Origin: Vibrio agarivorans
GTDB lineage: Bacteria > Pseudomonadota > Gammaproteobacteria > Enterobacterales > Vibrionaceae
DNA length: 64,000 nucleotides
Assembly: GCF_030409635.1 (NCBI RefSeq)
Contig: NZ_JAUFQF010000001.1
Location: 620,001 to 684,000 of the forward strand
Direction of reading: 5' to 3'
In this document: positions 25,549 to 35,711 of the stretch, piece by piece
How the letters are laid out: each line of letters opens with the position of its first letter
Position numbering within the stretch: the stretch's first letter is position 1
Translations under genes and position numbers: made by a program
The notes under the pieces: generated by a model
Told to the model about the DNA's origin: nothing
What the model saw: the letters and a program-made list of their open reading frames with translations, nothing else
The model's database searches: none

Positions 25549-26019
25549 ATGAAAAAACGACTTTTGGCCATAGGATTCGCCGCACTACTCGCGGGGTGTG
25601 GTGGTGACAACGTAGGTGATGTATCGCTAGGCATCTTTACACTTAAAGACATAAAAATTAGTTCACTTCAGGATGAAGTTGTGACCGGCGTGACCTGTCA
25701 TATTGCTTCAATTGAAGCAAATCTTAGCTTGTCAGATCCAAGTGATAGCTCCATATCTTGTCGTCAAACTGGTGATATCACACCTGAGATGATTGCTAAG
25801 ATTGATAAAACCTCCTCAGGCGAAGTAGTGTTTAAAAAGTCAAAAAGTATCTTCTTTAAAACCATGAAAGTTCGACGCATCTACGATCCGAAGAATCAAA
25901 CGCTGCTCTACCTTTCATACACAACAAAAGAAACAGAAGGCAGTTTCAAGCACAGCTTGTCAACTGTCCCTTTATGGGGCACGCAAGCCTACGGTGCAGT
26001 AAACGAAGAAACGAAGTAA
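25549..26019 (+). CDS. creA: CreA-family lipoprotein
   Basis: 156 residues. A short signal peptide ends in the lipobox LAGC (Cys at about residue 17), unlike the usual non-lipidated CreA. The family features are present: the VGDVSLGIFTLKDIKISSLQDEVVTGVTCHIA segment, EANLSLSDPSDSSISCRQTG, and a basic KVRRIYDPKNQTLLYLSYT stretch. CreA is a periplasmic protein of unknown function named for its position next to creBCD in E. coli; no creBCD genes are here. A GAAGGA ribosome site precedes the ATG. It ends with a hairpin and is followed by gsk. Confidence 0.85.
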   Translation: MKKRLLAIGFAALLAGCGGDNVGDVSLGIFTLKDIKISSLQDEVVTGVTCHIASIEANLSLSDPSDSSISCRQTGDITPEMIAKIDKTSSGEVVFKKSKSIFFKTMKVRRIYDPKNQTLLYLSYTTKETEGSFKHSLSTVPLWGTQAYGAVNEETK

Positions 26020-26027
26020 TCTTTTCG

Positions 26028-26060
26028 CTCGGAATAGTCTAAACTTTACTCTATTCCGAG
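26028..26060 (+). terminator. Hairpin after creA
   Basis: A perfect 10-bp stem CTCGGAATAG/CTATTCCGAG (26028-26037 with 26051-26060) with a 13-base loop separates creA from gsk. No strong T run follows, so termination may be partial. Confidence 0.55.
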
Positions 26061-26097
26061 TGTTACCTTGCAAATTTTGCAACGCGCTCAAATATTT

Positions 26098-26113
26098 TGT
26101 GATATTATTCACA
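26098..26113. promoter_or_regulatory. CRP-like site in the gsk promoter
   Basis: TGTGA-N6-TCACA with perfect half-sites (26098-26102 and 26109-26113) ends 26 bases before the gsk ATG. Its spacer holds TATTAT, which could be the -10, so CRP binding here would more likely block or remodel transcription than activate it. Confidence 0.6.
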
Positions 26114-26139
26114 ACCCGTTTTCTACTACCTCCTGTATT

Positions 26140-27447
26140 ATGAAATTCCCAGGCCAACGCAAATCAAAGCACTACTTCCCTACTCAAGCTCGCGATCCAC
26201 TCATGAGTCAAATGCATGATGACAAAGCGAAGCTACACCGCCCTACCATTGTCGGTGTTGGGCAAACCATCGTAGATATTGAAGCGCAAGTGGATGACTC
26301 TTTCCTCGACAAATACAACTTGAGTAAAGGCCACTCGCTGGTCGTAAAACAGGAAGTTGCAGACGCTCTTTATAAAGAGCTAGTAGATCGCGAACTGATT
26401 ACACACCAATTCCCTGGTGACACTATCGGTAACACACTGCACAACTACTCTGTACTAGCCGATAGCAAGTCCGTTCTGCTCGGTGTCATGTCTAAAAACA
26501 TTGAAGTAGGCTCATACGCATACCGTTATTTATGTCGCACCTCTTCGCGTATGAACCTCAACCACCTGCAAACCGTTGATGGCCCGATCGGCCGATGCTA
26601 CACACTGATCACTTCTTGTGGTGAACGTACGTTTGCTATCAGTGAAGGCCATATGAACCAACTTGAGCCATCAAGCGTTCCTGAATCTGTGTTTGAAAAA
26701 GCATCAGCACTTGTTGTGTCTTCTTACCTAATGCGCGGTAAACCAGAAGACCCAATGCCAAAAGCTGTGGCACGTGCAGTAGAACTAGCAAAATCTTACA
26801 ACGTTCCTGTTGTTCTTACCCTCGGTACTAAGTATGTTATTGAAGGTAATGAAGAGTTCTGGCAAAACTACATTCGTGACAATGTCACTATTCTTGCTAT
26901 GAATGAAGAAGAAGGTGAAGCGCTCACTGGTGAGAAAGATCCTCTTCTTGCTGCTGATAAAGCACTTGAGTGGGTTGACCTTGTACTCTGCACTGCTGGC
27001 CCAGTAGGCTTGTATATGGCAGGTTACACTGATGAAGTACATAAGCGCGAAACCGATCACCCACTGCTTCCGGGTAAAATTGCTGAATTCAACAAGTTCG
27101 AGTTCAGTCGTGCTATGCGTAAATCTGATTGTAAGAAGCCAATGAAAGCTTATTCGCATATTGGCCCTTATTTGGGCGGCCCATTAGAGATTAAGAATAC
27201 CAATGGCGCGGGTGATGCTGCTTTATCTGCTCTTTTGCATGATATGGCTGCAAACTCTTACCACCTTAACAATGTGCCAAACTCTTCAAAACATGAAGCA
27301 CCGTTTTTGACCTACTCTTCGCTGTCACAGATTTGTAAATACGCAAACCGTGTAAGCTACGAGGTGTTAACACAGCACTCTCCACGCTTAACTCGCAACC
27401 TTCCAGAGCGAGAGGACAGCTTAGAAGAAGCTTACTGGGATCGTTAA
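26140..27447 (+). CDS. gsk: Inosine-guanosine kinase
   Basis: 435 residues from the ATG at 26140, matching the E. coli Gsk start (MKFPG-RKSKHYFP) and length (434). It is a PfkB/ribokinase-family enzyme: GVGQTIVDIEAQVDD at the N-terminus, GGPLEIKNTNGAGDAALSALLHD with the GAGD catalytic Asp near the C-terminus, and a long insertion region as in Gsk. It phosphorylates guanosine and inosine for purine salvage. The M14 peptidase gene starts 2 bases after its stop, so they are probably co-transcribed. An upstream CRP-like site suggests carbon-status control. Confidence 0.94.
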   Translation: MKFPGQRKSKHYFPTQARDPLMSQMHDDKAKLHRPTIVGVGQTIVDIEAQVDDSFLDKYNLSKGHSLVVKQEVADALYKELVDRELITHQFPGDTIGNTLHNYSVLADSKSVLLGVMSKNIEVGSYAYRYLCRTSSRMNLNHLQTVDGPIGRCYTLITSCGERTFAISEGHMNQLEPSSVPESVFEKASALVVSSYLMRGKPEDPMPKAVARAVELAKSYNVPVVLTLGTKYVIEGNEEFWQNYIRDNVTILAMNEEEGEALTGEKDPLLAADKALEWVDLVLCTAGPVGLYMAGYTDEVHKRETDHPLLPGKIAEFNKFEFSRAMRKSDCKKPMKAYSHIGPYLGGPLEIKNTNGAGDAALSALLHDMAANSYHLNNVPNSSKHEAPFLTYSSLSQICKYANRVSYEVLTQHSPRLTRNLPEREDSLEEAYWDR

Positions 27448-27449
27448 TA

Positions 27450-28361
27450 ATGAAAACTGAATTTCAATACCCGATTGGTGTCTCTGGACAGCCTTGGGGT
27501 GATGAAGAGAAAAAAGCGTGGCTAGATAGCCGCGCTGTTCAACGTTTATACCAAGAAGAAGTCGTACCAAAGATTCAAGCGTTGGCCGACCAATTCGAAA
27601 TCAACCAATATGGTGCTCTGAGCTATGACGCAGATCGCTTTCCTCTGTTTTGCTTAAAGAGTAAAAACTGGGATGAAGCTAAGCCAATCGTGGTTGTCAC
27701 TGGCGGCGTGCATGGATACGAGACTAGTGGTGTACATGGCGCGCTCCTCTTTGCTGAGCAACACGCTGCAGTCTATGAAGATAAGTTTAATTTCATCATT
27801 GCGCCATGTGTGAGCCCTTGGGGCTATGAAGTAATCAATCGCTGGAATCCTAATGCGATTGACCCTAACCGTTCTTTCTACCAAGACTCTCCTGCCGAAG
27901 AATCTGCAGCGCTAAGATCCTTGGTAAAAGATCTCGATGTGTTAGCACACTTTGACCTGCACGAAACGACAGACTCAGATGAAACTGAGTTTCGTCCTGC
28001 ACTTGCGGCACGTGACGGTAAAGCTTACATCGAAGGCATGATTCCAGATGGTTTCTACACTGTGGGGGATACTCTTAACCCGCAACCTGAATTCCAAAAA
28101 GCAATCATCGATTCGGTACGTAAGGTAACTCACATCGCACCTGCAGACGATAATGGTCAAATCATTGGTGCAGACGTTGTACAAGATGGTGTGATTCTTT
28201 ACCCAATGGTCGAGCTAGGTCTGTGTGGTGGTGTTACAAACTGCCAATACGGTACAACAACGGAAGTCTACCCTGACAGCGCAAAAGTGACTGACGACGA
28301 GTGCAATCGTGCACAGGTTGCTGCGATTGTTGGTGGTTTGGATTATCTACTGAACCTATAG
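27450..28361 (+). CDS. M14-family zinc metallocarboxypeptidase
   Basis: 303 residues. The zinc site is readable: VVVTGGVHGYETSG gives the HxxE pair, and HFDLHETTDSD supplies the third His. A Glu near the C-terminus (PMVELGLCGG) could be the general base. No signal peptide is seen, so it should act in the cytosol. It resembles the AstE/AspA-like and carboxypeptidase A-like branch of M14, so substrates may be small acyl-amino acids or muropeptides. It is coupled to gsk by a 2-base gap and is followed by a terminator. Confidence 0.8.
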   Translation: MKTEFQYPIGVSGQPWGDEEKKAWLDSRAVQRLYQEEVVPKIQALADQFEINQYGALSYDADRFPLFCLKSKNWDEAKPIVVVTGGVHGYETSGVHGALLFAEQHAAVYEDKFNFIIAPCVSPWGYEVINRWNPNAIDPNRSFYQDSPAEESAALRSLVKDLDVLAHFDLHETTDSDETEFRPALAARDGKAYIEGMIPDGFYTVGDTLNPQPEFQKAIIDSVRKVTHIAPADDNGQIIGADVVQDGVILYPMVELGLCGGVTNCQYGTTTEVYPDSAKVTDDECNRAQVAAIVGGLDYLLNL

Positions 28362-28410
28362 TATTTCCTATTGTAGGGTTCTCGATAATATGTACGTGAA
28401 CTCATAATTG

Positions 28411-28439
28411 AACGGCTTAGCCTCCTTTGCTAAGCCGTT
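28411..28439 (+). terminator. Rho-independent terminator after the M14 gene
   Basis: An 11-bp stem AACGGCTTAGC/GCTAAGCCGTT (28411-28421 with 28429-28439) has a 7-base loop, followed by a weak T stretch. Confidence 0.8.
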
Positions 28440-28590
28440 AGTTTAATCATCTATCCATTATCTGTTCATCACAACAGCCGTAAACTAAGCAACAATAGCT
28501 CGTCAGTTCCTCCGAACGTCGAATCATCGTACAGTTCACTGTAAACGAGAGCGTAATGTTGTTTTCAAGTTAGTTGGAAAATGGCTTATT

Positions 28591-29502
28591 TCACTCAAAT
28601 TTCAACTGATAGATCTCTTCCCTTGTTTCAATAATGCTATCTAAAATGAGCTCTTTAACGTAGGTTAAGCGATGGTCAAACTTGCTCCATAGCGCAAAAG
28701 GAATACGGAAATCATCTTTAAGATTTGATACTTCGACTAGTTGAATGTTGGTTGCATCTTTATACAAATAGTTGACCGTTTTCGGCAATATCCCCCATCC
28801 TAAACCATCATTGATTAATTGAATCATTAGCTCCATGTCATTTATAACTTCGTAGTTTGATGAATAGAGCAACTTGCTTTTATTCACACCATCTAGGTGC
28901 TCCTTGTAGATAAACTGACGCATATTGCGCAATGCTTCAAAGCGTTGTTTCGGCTCAATTTTGAACAACGTATGGTGTCTTGAAGCCATAATATGAAAGT
29001 TCAAATGAGTCAAAAAAACACGCTCGAGCCTGCCTACAGCCTCTCTTTCGTCAACATCTACAATTGCAAATTGTACAATGTCTTGCTCAAGCATCTTGCT
29101 CACTTGTTGAGTATCAACACGCTCAAAGTTAACCAACAACTGAGGATCGTAGCTTTCTATTTGAACGCGCAGTTTACTTAAGACGACTTTAGGCAATAAC
29201 CCACTGTATGCAATAGTAATGCGATTTAACTCATTAAACGTTAAAGAACGTGCGACATGTTCAAAAGACTTCGCCTGCTCTACCGTTTGTTTTGCATAAA
29301 AATAAAGCTGCTTTGCCTGCTCTGTTTGAATGAGTTGTCTGTTTGCTCGCTCAAACAGCAACAGACCGAGTGTCTCCTCCAAAAATGCGATTATTTGCGC
29401 TACTGAGGTCCTATGTTTACCTAATTCTTTACTCGCGGCACTAAACGAATTGTGATGACACACTGAAATAAAAGTTTGGAGCTGTTCTATCGTAATCTTC
29501 AT
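28591..29502 (-). CDS. LysR-family transcriptional regulator
   Basis: 303 residues. The N-terminal winged helix (EQLQTFISVCHHNSFSAASKELGKHRTSVAQIIAFLEETLGLLLFER) is typical for LysR. The rest is the periplasmic-binding-like effector domain. It is divergent from the serine hydrolase gene across 300 bases, the usual layout for a LysR factor controlling its neighbour. A T-N11-A style palindrome at 29657-29675 may be its operator. By position it could control the D-amino-acid cluster as a whole; this is inference. Confidence 0.88.
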   Translation of the reverse strand: MKITIEQLQTFISVCHHNSFSAASKELGKHRTSVAQIIAFLEETLGLLLFERANRQLIQTEQAKQLYFYAKQTVEQAKSFEHVARSLTFNELNRITIAYSGLLPKVVLSKLRVQIESYDPQLLVNFERVDTQQVSKMLEQDIVQFAIVDVDEREAVGRLERVFLTHLNFHIMASRHHTLFKIEPKQRFEALRNMRQFIYKEHLDGVNKSKLLYSSNYEVINDMELMIQLINDGLGWGILPKTVNYLYKDATNIQLVEVSNLKDDFRIPFALWSKFDHRLTYVKELILDSIIETREEIYQLKFE

Positions 29503-29656
29503 TGTCGGTCCTATAACGAGTAAAAAATGCTAGTCCTGTGGCCAGAGTTTACTGGGTGATTTTAATCAGTAGTATAACCGACAGTTAACCCAACAAATGT
29601 AACAAAAGATTTCGACAGTATGGGATTTAGTACATTTAGACACAGTTGAGCAGATG

Positions 29657-29675
29657 ATAATAAATCATAAATTAT
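29657..29675. promoter_or_regulatory. Candidate LysR operator
   Basis: ATAAT (29657-29661) and ATTAT (29671-29675) are arms of an AT-rich palindrome in the lysR-serine hydrolase gap. The 300-bp gap (29503-29802) holds no gene, and no clear sigma70 promoter stood out. Confidence 0.3.
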
Positions 29676-29802
29676 TGAATTTTAGACAATCTCCCTCAAC
29701 CTCGACTAAATGTATGTATGGGTAACGCATACCTAGCCGATGTCTTACCTTGTTTTGTTTTGTTTATTATTTATACCAACTCAACAAACAAGGCTAAAAA
29801 AA

Positions 29803-31182
29803 ATGAAAGTATCAACTATCACAACCGCTGTAGTATCTATCACTGCCGGACTTGCTACGCATGCTTTTGCCGAAAATACAAACCCACAAGATATGTTAAA
29901 ACAATACCTCTCGGTACCAGGAGCTACGGTAACGATGCCAGTTTCTGCTACCAAAGATGGCTTCAGTCATGATTTTGCGTTCGATGCTCACAAAAAATTT
30001 AATAACTTTCATTATCAAATGGGGGGCGATCACGCGCTCTATTACAACGCAAGACTGAGCGAGTTTTTGGGCACTGCTATCGCTGAACCATCTTCTAATA
30101 CCAAGAATCTTGAAGTCGACATCAATAGCGATATTGGTGATGTCACCTTTAACACTATAAATAGTGGCGTACTCAAACTTGATGATTACGTACAGCATGA
30201 ACATCATCGCGTGCAAGGCGTAATGATGATACACCATGGTAAGATCGTATATCAGGCATACCCAGGTATGAACCCTAACGATAACCATGTTTGGATGTCA
30301 GCGGCAAAATCTACCGTCGGCCTGGTGATTGCTCAGCTAGTAGATGAAGGGAAAGTTAATCTAGATACTTCAATCGTCGAGTATGTTCCCGAACTGAAAG
30401 GCACTAACTGGGATCAAGTCAGCGTTAAAAATGCCCTCAACATGGCAACAGGCCTGAAACTCGAAGAAACACTCGATTCAATACTAGACCCACAGTCTAT
30501 CATCGTTCGCTTTTTCTCTGCTGAGTTCGGCCAACCCGTACCAGGCGGAACTGATGTTGAAGGTTGGCTAGATGTTGTGAAAGATGCTGAAAAAATCGAA
30601 GGTGAAAAACCGGGTGAGGTTAACCGTTATAGCTCAGCAACTACTACAGTTTTGAACTACATGGTTGAAAAAATCGAGAATAAGCCATGGACAGACGTAT
30701 TTGAAGATAGAGTGTGGAGTCACCTTGGTGCGAGTCATGGTATCCAATTTCACTTAACTCCAGAGGGTACTGCCGTTGCTCATGGCCTTGTGTCATCTAC
30801 TCTAGAAGACATGGCCAAGTTTGGCACCCTATTTACACCGAGTTGGAACAAAGTCGCTGATGAACAGGTAGTCACTCCAACACAGCTTGAAATTATGTAT
30901 CAAAACGCGAATCCGGTAGAGGTTTTCCAGAAAGGCTCAAAAGCAGAAGGTTTTAAAGCCGACTTTGTTGACAGTCCTTTAAGCAATACCTTCCAATTTG
31001 ACGCGGTATTTGGAGATGGCGCTTTGTATAAACATGGAAATCTTGGCCAAGGTATATACATTGACCCTAAACGTGATTTCGTTGGCGTTTACTTCTCAAG
31101 CAATCCTTATGTTGCGCCTTACGGTGAGGACAAAATGATGGGCTATATCCGTGAAGCCGCTAAAGTCGCTGCTGGAAAATAA
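29803..31182 (+). CDS. Secreted serine hydrolase, beta-lactamase / DD-peptidase fold (class C-like)
   Basis: 459 residues from the ATG at 29803, which opens a signal peptide (ending ATHAFA-EN); AAGG precedes it. The nucleophile motif is S166-A-A-K169 in WMSAAKSTVGLVIA, and a Tyr motif (RYSSATTT) lies about 110 residues later. The third motif is K-H-G-N in the place of KTG. These residues mark the class C beta-lactamase / D-aminopeptidase / esterase superfamily. A periplasmic D-peptide, peptidoglycan-fragment or ester hydrolase is possible. Because the neighbouring genes catabolise D-amino acids, a D-stereospecific peptidase is my preferred inference. True beta-lactamase activity is not implied. 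Confidence 0.75.
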   Translation: MKVSTITTAVVSITAGLATHAFAENTNPQDMLKQYLSVPGATVTMPVSATKDGFSHDFAFDAHKKFNNFHYQMGGDHALYYNARLSEFLGTAIAEPSSNTKNLEVDINSDIGDVTFNTINSGVLKLDDYVQHEHHRVQGVMMIHHGKIVYQAYPGMNPNDNHVWMSAAKSTVGLVIAQLVDEGKVNLDTSIVEYVPELKGTNWDQVSVKNALNMATGLKLEETLDSILDPQSIIVRFFSAEFGQPVPGGTDVEGWLDVVKDAEKIEGEKPGEVNRYSSATTTVLNYMVEKIENKPWTDVFEDRVWSHLGASHGIQFHLTPEGTAVAHGLVSSTLEDMAKFGTLFTPSWNKVADEQVVTPTQLEIMYQNANPVEVFQKGSKAEGFKADFVDSPLSNTFQFDAVFGDGALYKHGNLGQGIYIDPKRDFVGVYFSSNPYVAPYGEDKMMGYIREAAKVAAGK

Positions 31183-31225
31183 GCTTCTCTTTCGCTAAGC
31201 GAGTTCTTTACTGTTTATGCACACA

Positions 31226-31244
31226 GGGCACCCCAAGGGTGCCC
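31226..31244 (+). terminator. Rho-independent terminator after the serine hydrolase
   Basis: GGGCACCC/GGGTGCCC (31226-31233 with 31237-31244) with a 3-base loop is followed by ATTTTC. It isolates the hydrolase gene from the IS copy. Confidence 0.85.
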
Positions 31245-31315
31245 ATTTTCGTTGATAACACCACAAAAACTAACAAGCTAATACTCAACGAGCTCCCTCT
31301 TTCGAATTAAACCTT

Positions 31316-31342
31316 TGTAGTGGCATAGTTAATTTGGCCACC
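31316..31342 (+). repeat. Left inverted repeat of the IS
   Basis: 27 bp beginning TGTAGTGG and ending TTGGCCACC, matched by the reverse complement of 32547-32573 with about seven differences in the middle. Confidence 0.85.
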
Positions 31343-31387
31343 TGATTAGAGGTGTTAGAATGCACCTCGTACACAACAGGTGAAACT

Positions 31388-32573
<1,186 letters not shown>

Positions 32574-32692
32574 CAACGCCTACTGCTACCTATGTGCAAA
32601 AGACAGAGCTTACAATGGGCTAATTTATTTGACACTAGATAAGGTGTTACACACAACTTAGTATCTTTTTCAGATAGATAAGAGTGCCCTCT

Positions 32693-32724
32693 CGAGTTCT
32701 CTATTTATAGAAATAGAGAACTCG
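32693..32724. repeat. 14-bp perfect hairpin upstream of a mini-ORF
   Basis: CGAGTTCTCTATTT (32693-32706) is the exact reverse complement of 32711-32724, with a 4-base loop. No T run follows on either strand, so it is not a normal terminator. It lies 26 bases before the 24-residue ORF. Confidence 0.75.
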
Positions 32725-32749
32725 AAACTAAATTGCTAAGGACGTAATT

Positions 32750-32824
32750 ATGAAGTGGTTTATAGCTAGTCTCTACGCTATCCTACTTTGGCTATTGCTT
32801 GTTCGTTTTGCAATCGTTTTATAA
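32750..32824 (+). CDS. 24-residue hydrophobic membrane mini-protein
   Basis: ATG at 32750 follows AAGGA by 7 to 8 bases, and TAA is at 32822-32824. The peptide opens M-K-W-F-I-A-S-L-Y and is almost wholly hydrophobic with a single Arg near the end, which would make one membrane helix. It is too short for normal gene finders. The upstream 14-bp hairpin and the good ribosome site argue for a real gene, possibly a small membrane regulator or a type I toxin-like peptide. I do not recognise it. Confidence 0.45.
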   Translation: MKWFIASLYAILLWLLLVRFAIVL

Positions 32825-32871
32825 CAATACAATTTGTCGTTTTTATAGCGACTACTTAGTCTGTTATCTGA

Positions 32872-33729
32872 TTACCTTGCAGTATCAATCGCCATTTTAA
32901 TATAAATATCACGCAGCTTAGTGGCTAGCGTGCCAGGTTTGCCCGAGCCAATCGTTTTGCCATCGATACTCACCACCGGCCAAATGAAGGTAGTTGCTGA
33001 GCTCACGAACGCCTCTTTCGCTTCGTAGGCTTCTTCGATAGTAAACTCGCGCTCTTCAATTTCAATATCAAAATCCTTCGCGAGTTGAAGTAACGATGCG
33101 CGGGTAATCCCATGGAGAATATCATTGCTCAGCGGACGGGTAACGACCTTATCATCAGCAGTTACAATGTAAGCATTACTTGATCCGCCTTCGGTAACCA
33201 ATCCATTTTCTAGCAGCCACACATCATCACAGCCAGATTGCTTGGCGATTTGTTTCGCCAAACATGCAGGTAACAAACTGGTGGTCTTTATATCTCTGCG
33301 CTTCCAACGTAAGTCATCCATTGAAAGGATCTTAATTCCTTTCTGAGCATAGCTACTGTTGATTAAAGCGCGTTCTTGTGTGAAAAGTACTAGTGTTGGT
33401 TCAATATCGTCACTGTATGAAAAATCACGGTCGCCTTCACACCCTCGCGTCAACTGTAGATACACACCACCTTCGATAAGGCTGTTTTTCTCAATCAGAG
33501 TCTTTTGAATCTCGGTTAACTCTTCTGACGTAACAGGTAGCTTAATCCCAAGCTCACGACATGAACGCTCTAAACGCTCTAAGTGACCATGGTTATCAAT
33601 CAATAATCCTTCCAATACCGCAGTCACTTCATAGACAGCATCAGCGAACAAAAAGCCTCGGTCAAAGACTGAAATTTTTGCCTCACTCTCAGAGACATAC
33701 TCTCCGTTAATATAAACAGTTCTTTCCAT
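32872..33729 (-). CDS. dat: D-amino-acid transaminase (fold-type IV PLP enzyme)
   Basis: 285 residues, the usual Dat length. The PLP Lys lies in RRDIKTTSLLPACLAKQ, the N-terminal VYINGEYVSESEAKISVFDRGFLFADAVYE matches this fold, and GLVTEGGSSNAY and ILHGITRASLL are the later motifs. It would move amino groups from D-amino acids to 2-oxoglutarate, making D-glutamate. It is the last gene of the run DgcN-DgcA-Dat (3-base gap to DgcA), which removes that D-glutamate. A branched-chain aminotransferase-like activity is the main alternative, but the context argues against it. Confidence 0.85.
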   Translation of the reverse strand: MERTVYINGEYVSESEAKISVFDRGFLFADAVYEVTAVLEGLLIDNHGHLERLERSCRELGIKLPVTSEELTEIQKTLIEKNSLIEGGVYLQLTRGCEGDRDFSYSDDIEPTLVLFTQERALINSSYAQKGIKILSMDDLRWKRRDIKTTSLLPACLAKQIAKQSGCDDVWLLENGLVTEGGSSNAYIVTADDKVVTRPLSNDILHGITRASLLQLAKDFDIEIEEREFTIEEAYEAKEAFVSSATTFIWPVVSIDGKTIGSGKPGTLATKLRDIYIKMAIDTAR

Positions 33730-33732
33730 TTT

Positions 33733-34707
33733 TTATCCCCAAAGGTTACTAGTGAAAGGCAACATTTCGTTGTCAGTAAATACAAATCCATCTTCAATGT
33801 CTTCACTAAGAAGCAACGGGCCATCAAGATCAACAATGTCGACCCCTTGCGCCACGACAAACGCCGGAGCCATGCTTAAAGATGAGGAGAGCATACAACC
33901 CACCATTACTTTAAGCCCGCTTTGCTCCGCTTGCTCTTTCAATAACAGGCCTTCTGTTAATCCGCCTGTTTTATCAATTTTTATGTTAATCATGTCATAC
34001 CGGCCGGCAATCTTTGAAAGTGTCTCTCTGTCGTGGCATGACTCATCTGCACAGATTGGTATCGGCCTCGGTAAAATTGACAACGCCTCATCGTCATTCG
34101 CTGGGAAAGGTTGTTCTATCATCGCGATATCGAGCTCAATCAATTCAGGTAATATCCGCTGATACAGTTCAGGTGTCCAAGCTTCGTTAGCATCAATGAT
34201 GATTTTCGAGTCAGGCGCTCCCTTGCGAACGGCTTTTAGCCTTTCGATATCATCCTCACCACCTAGTTTAACCTTGAGTAATGGACGGAATGCATTTTGT
34301 GATGCGGCTTTTTCCATCGCCTTAGGAGAATCAATTGAGATAGTAAACGCAGTTTCTACCGGTTTTGGTGTGATATCGAGTAGTTGCCAAACTGAACAAC
34401 CTTTTAGCTTGCACTCTAAGTCCCACATCGCACAATCTATAGCATTTCTGGCAGCAGCGGAAGGCAGAACTTTCTGTAATTCATCGCGACTCATTCCAGA
34501 CTCAAGCTTCGGTATTAGCTCAGTCAGTTCCGCTTCTACACTTTCTACTGATTCACCATAACGAGCATAGGGTACACACTCACCTCGCCCAACAAACCCT
34601 TCTGATTCCAGTTCAACAACCACGGTATCCGCCTGAGTTTTACTGCCACGTGAGATAGTAAAACTCCCTCGAATAGGCCAAGAATTCCTATAGACCTGTG
34701 CTTTCAT
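33733..34707 (-). CDS. dgcA: DgcA-type N-acetyl-D-glutamate racemase (dipeptide-epimerase-like enolase superfamily)
   Basis: 324 residues of the MLE subgroup. The catalytic set is readable in order: KVK in PLLKVKLGG, the metal Asp in KIIIDANEAW, Glu in IEQPFP, Asp in ICADESCH, the second Lys in NIKIDKTGG and the DLDGPLLL loop. Homologues are Ala-Glu epimerases, but the variant beside DgcN is described as racemising N-acetyl-D-Glu to N-acetyl-L-Glu. The start overlaps the DgcN stop by one base. The assignment over dipeptide epimerase rests on context. Confidence 0.82.
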   Translation of the reverse strand: MKAQVYRNSWPIRGSFTISRGSKTQADTVVVELESEGFVGRGECVPYARYGESVESVEAELTELIPKLESGMSRDELQKVLPSAAARNAIDCAMWDLECKLKGCSVWQLLDITPKPVETAFTISIDSPKAMEKAASQNAFRPLLKVKLGGEDDIERLKAVRKGAPDSKIIIDANEAWTPELYQRILPELIELDIAMIEQPFPANDDEALSILPRPIPICADESCHDRETLSKIAGRYDMINIKIDKTGGLTEGLLLKEQAEQSGLKVMVGCMLSSSLSMAPAFVVAQGVDIVDLDGPLLLSEDIEDGFVFTDNEMLPFTSNLWG

Positions 34708-35711
34708 TATTCACCCTTCAATTGCTCAACCAATCGTGAAACGCCTTGACGGAATGGATCGACAACCGGCAAGTTAACTTCAGTTTCCAGCATATCCATG
34801 TATGACATCGCTTCTTGCTCATCCATCGCGCTAGTGTTGACAGAGATACCAATACAGCAGACATCAGGGTTTGTTAAGCGAGCGGCAGTTAAATTTGCGT
34901 CAATACATGTCTGAATATCAGGAAGTGAATAAGTCGGCAGGCCACGCATGTGCTCTCTTGTAGGCTCGTGACACAATACCAGTGCATCCGGTTGTGACCC
35001 ATGAATAAGTCCCATCGTTACACCAGCAAAAGAAGCATGAAATAGAGAGCCCTGCCCTTCAATCACGTCCCAATGTTCCGGACTGTTATCAGGTGAGATT
35101 TCTTCGATTGCACCTGCTATAAAGTCAGCGACAACACAATCAACACTAACTCCATCACCTGTTATCAAGATGCCAGTTTGCCCTGTTGCTCTGAAGTCTG
35201 CATCAATTCCTTGGCTTTGCATCTCTTTTTCTATTGCAAGTGAGGTATACATTTTTCCGACCGAACAGTCAGTACCAACAGTGAGTAGACGTTTTCCTAA
35301 ACGCTTAACACCACTCGCAACAGGGTATTGTTGTGTTGGGTAGCGCACATCAAATAGTGAACAGTCATTCTTTTCAGCAGCCGCAACAAGTGCTGGCACG
35401 TCAACGAGTTTATTGTGCAGACCGGAGGCGATATCCATCCCAGCGTCTAAAGCTTCCAATAGAACATCAATCCACGCCTCAGAGATAATTCCCCCGCGGT
35501 TTGCTACACCAATTACCAAAGTCTTTGCACCAAGCTCCACAGCCTGCTTGATGGATAGATCTTTCAGTCCTGTGTCAGCGTTACAGTTTTCTAATCTAAA
35601 CTGCCCTAAACAGAACTCAGGACGCCAAGTTTTAATTCCTTGCGCAACTTTTGCCGCTAGTGGATCTGCAGCATCGCCAAGAAAAAGCAAATAAGGTTGT
35701 TCCATTTTCAT
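34707..35711 (-). CDS. dgcN: DgcN-type D-glutamate N-acetyltransferase (DUF1611)
   Basis: 334 residues of the DUF1611 family. A P-loop-like motif (TVGTDCSVGKMYTSLAIEKEM) lies near residue 145, with VIEGQGSLFHASFAGVTMGLIHGSQPDALVLCHEP further on. In the marine pathway I know, DgcN acetylates D-Glu, the first step before DgcA. An AAGGA sits 7 bases before the ATG. It heads the operon DgcN-DgcA-Dat and is divergent from alr over a 512-bp region. Confidence 0.83.
   Translation of the reverse strand: MKMEQPYLLFLGDAADPLAAKVAQGIKTWRPEFCLGQFRLENCNADTGLKDLSIKQAVELGAKTLVIGVANRGGIISEAWIDVLLEALDAGMDIASGLHNKLVDVPALVAAAEKNDCSLFDVRYPTQQYPVASGVKRLGKRLLTVGTDCSVGKMYTSLAIEKEMQSQGIDADFRATGQTGILITGDGVSVDCVVADFIAGAIEEISPDNSPEHWDVIEGQGSLFHASFAGVTMGLIHGSQPDALVLCHEPTREHMRGLPTYSLPDIQTCIDANLTAARLTNPDVCCIGISVNTSAMDEQEAMSYMDMLETEVNLPVVDPFRQGVSRLVEQLKGE

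Noticed and set aside
28530..28543. TACAGT-TC-ACTGTA palindrome
   Set aside because: Six-base arms with no associated start codon or promoter at this place; not distinguishable from chance in a convergent-side gap.
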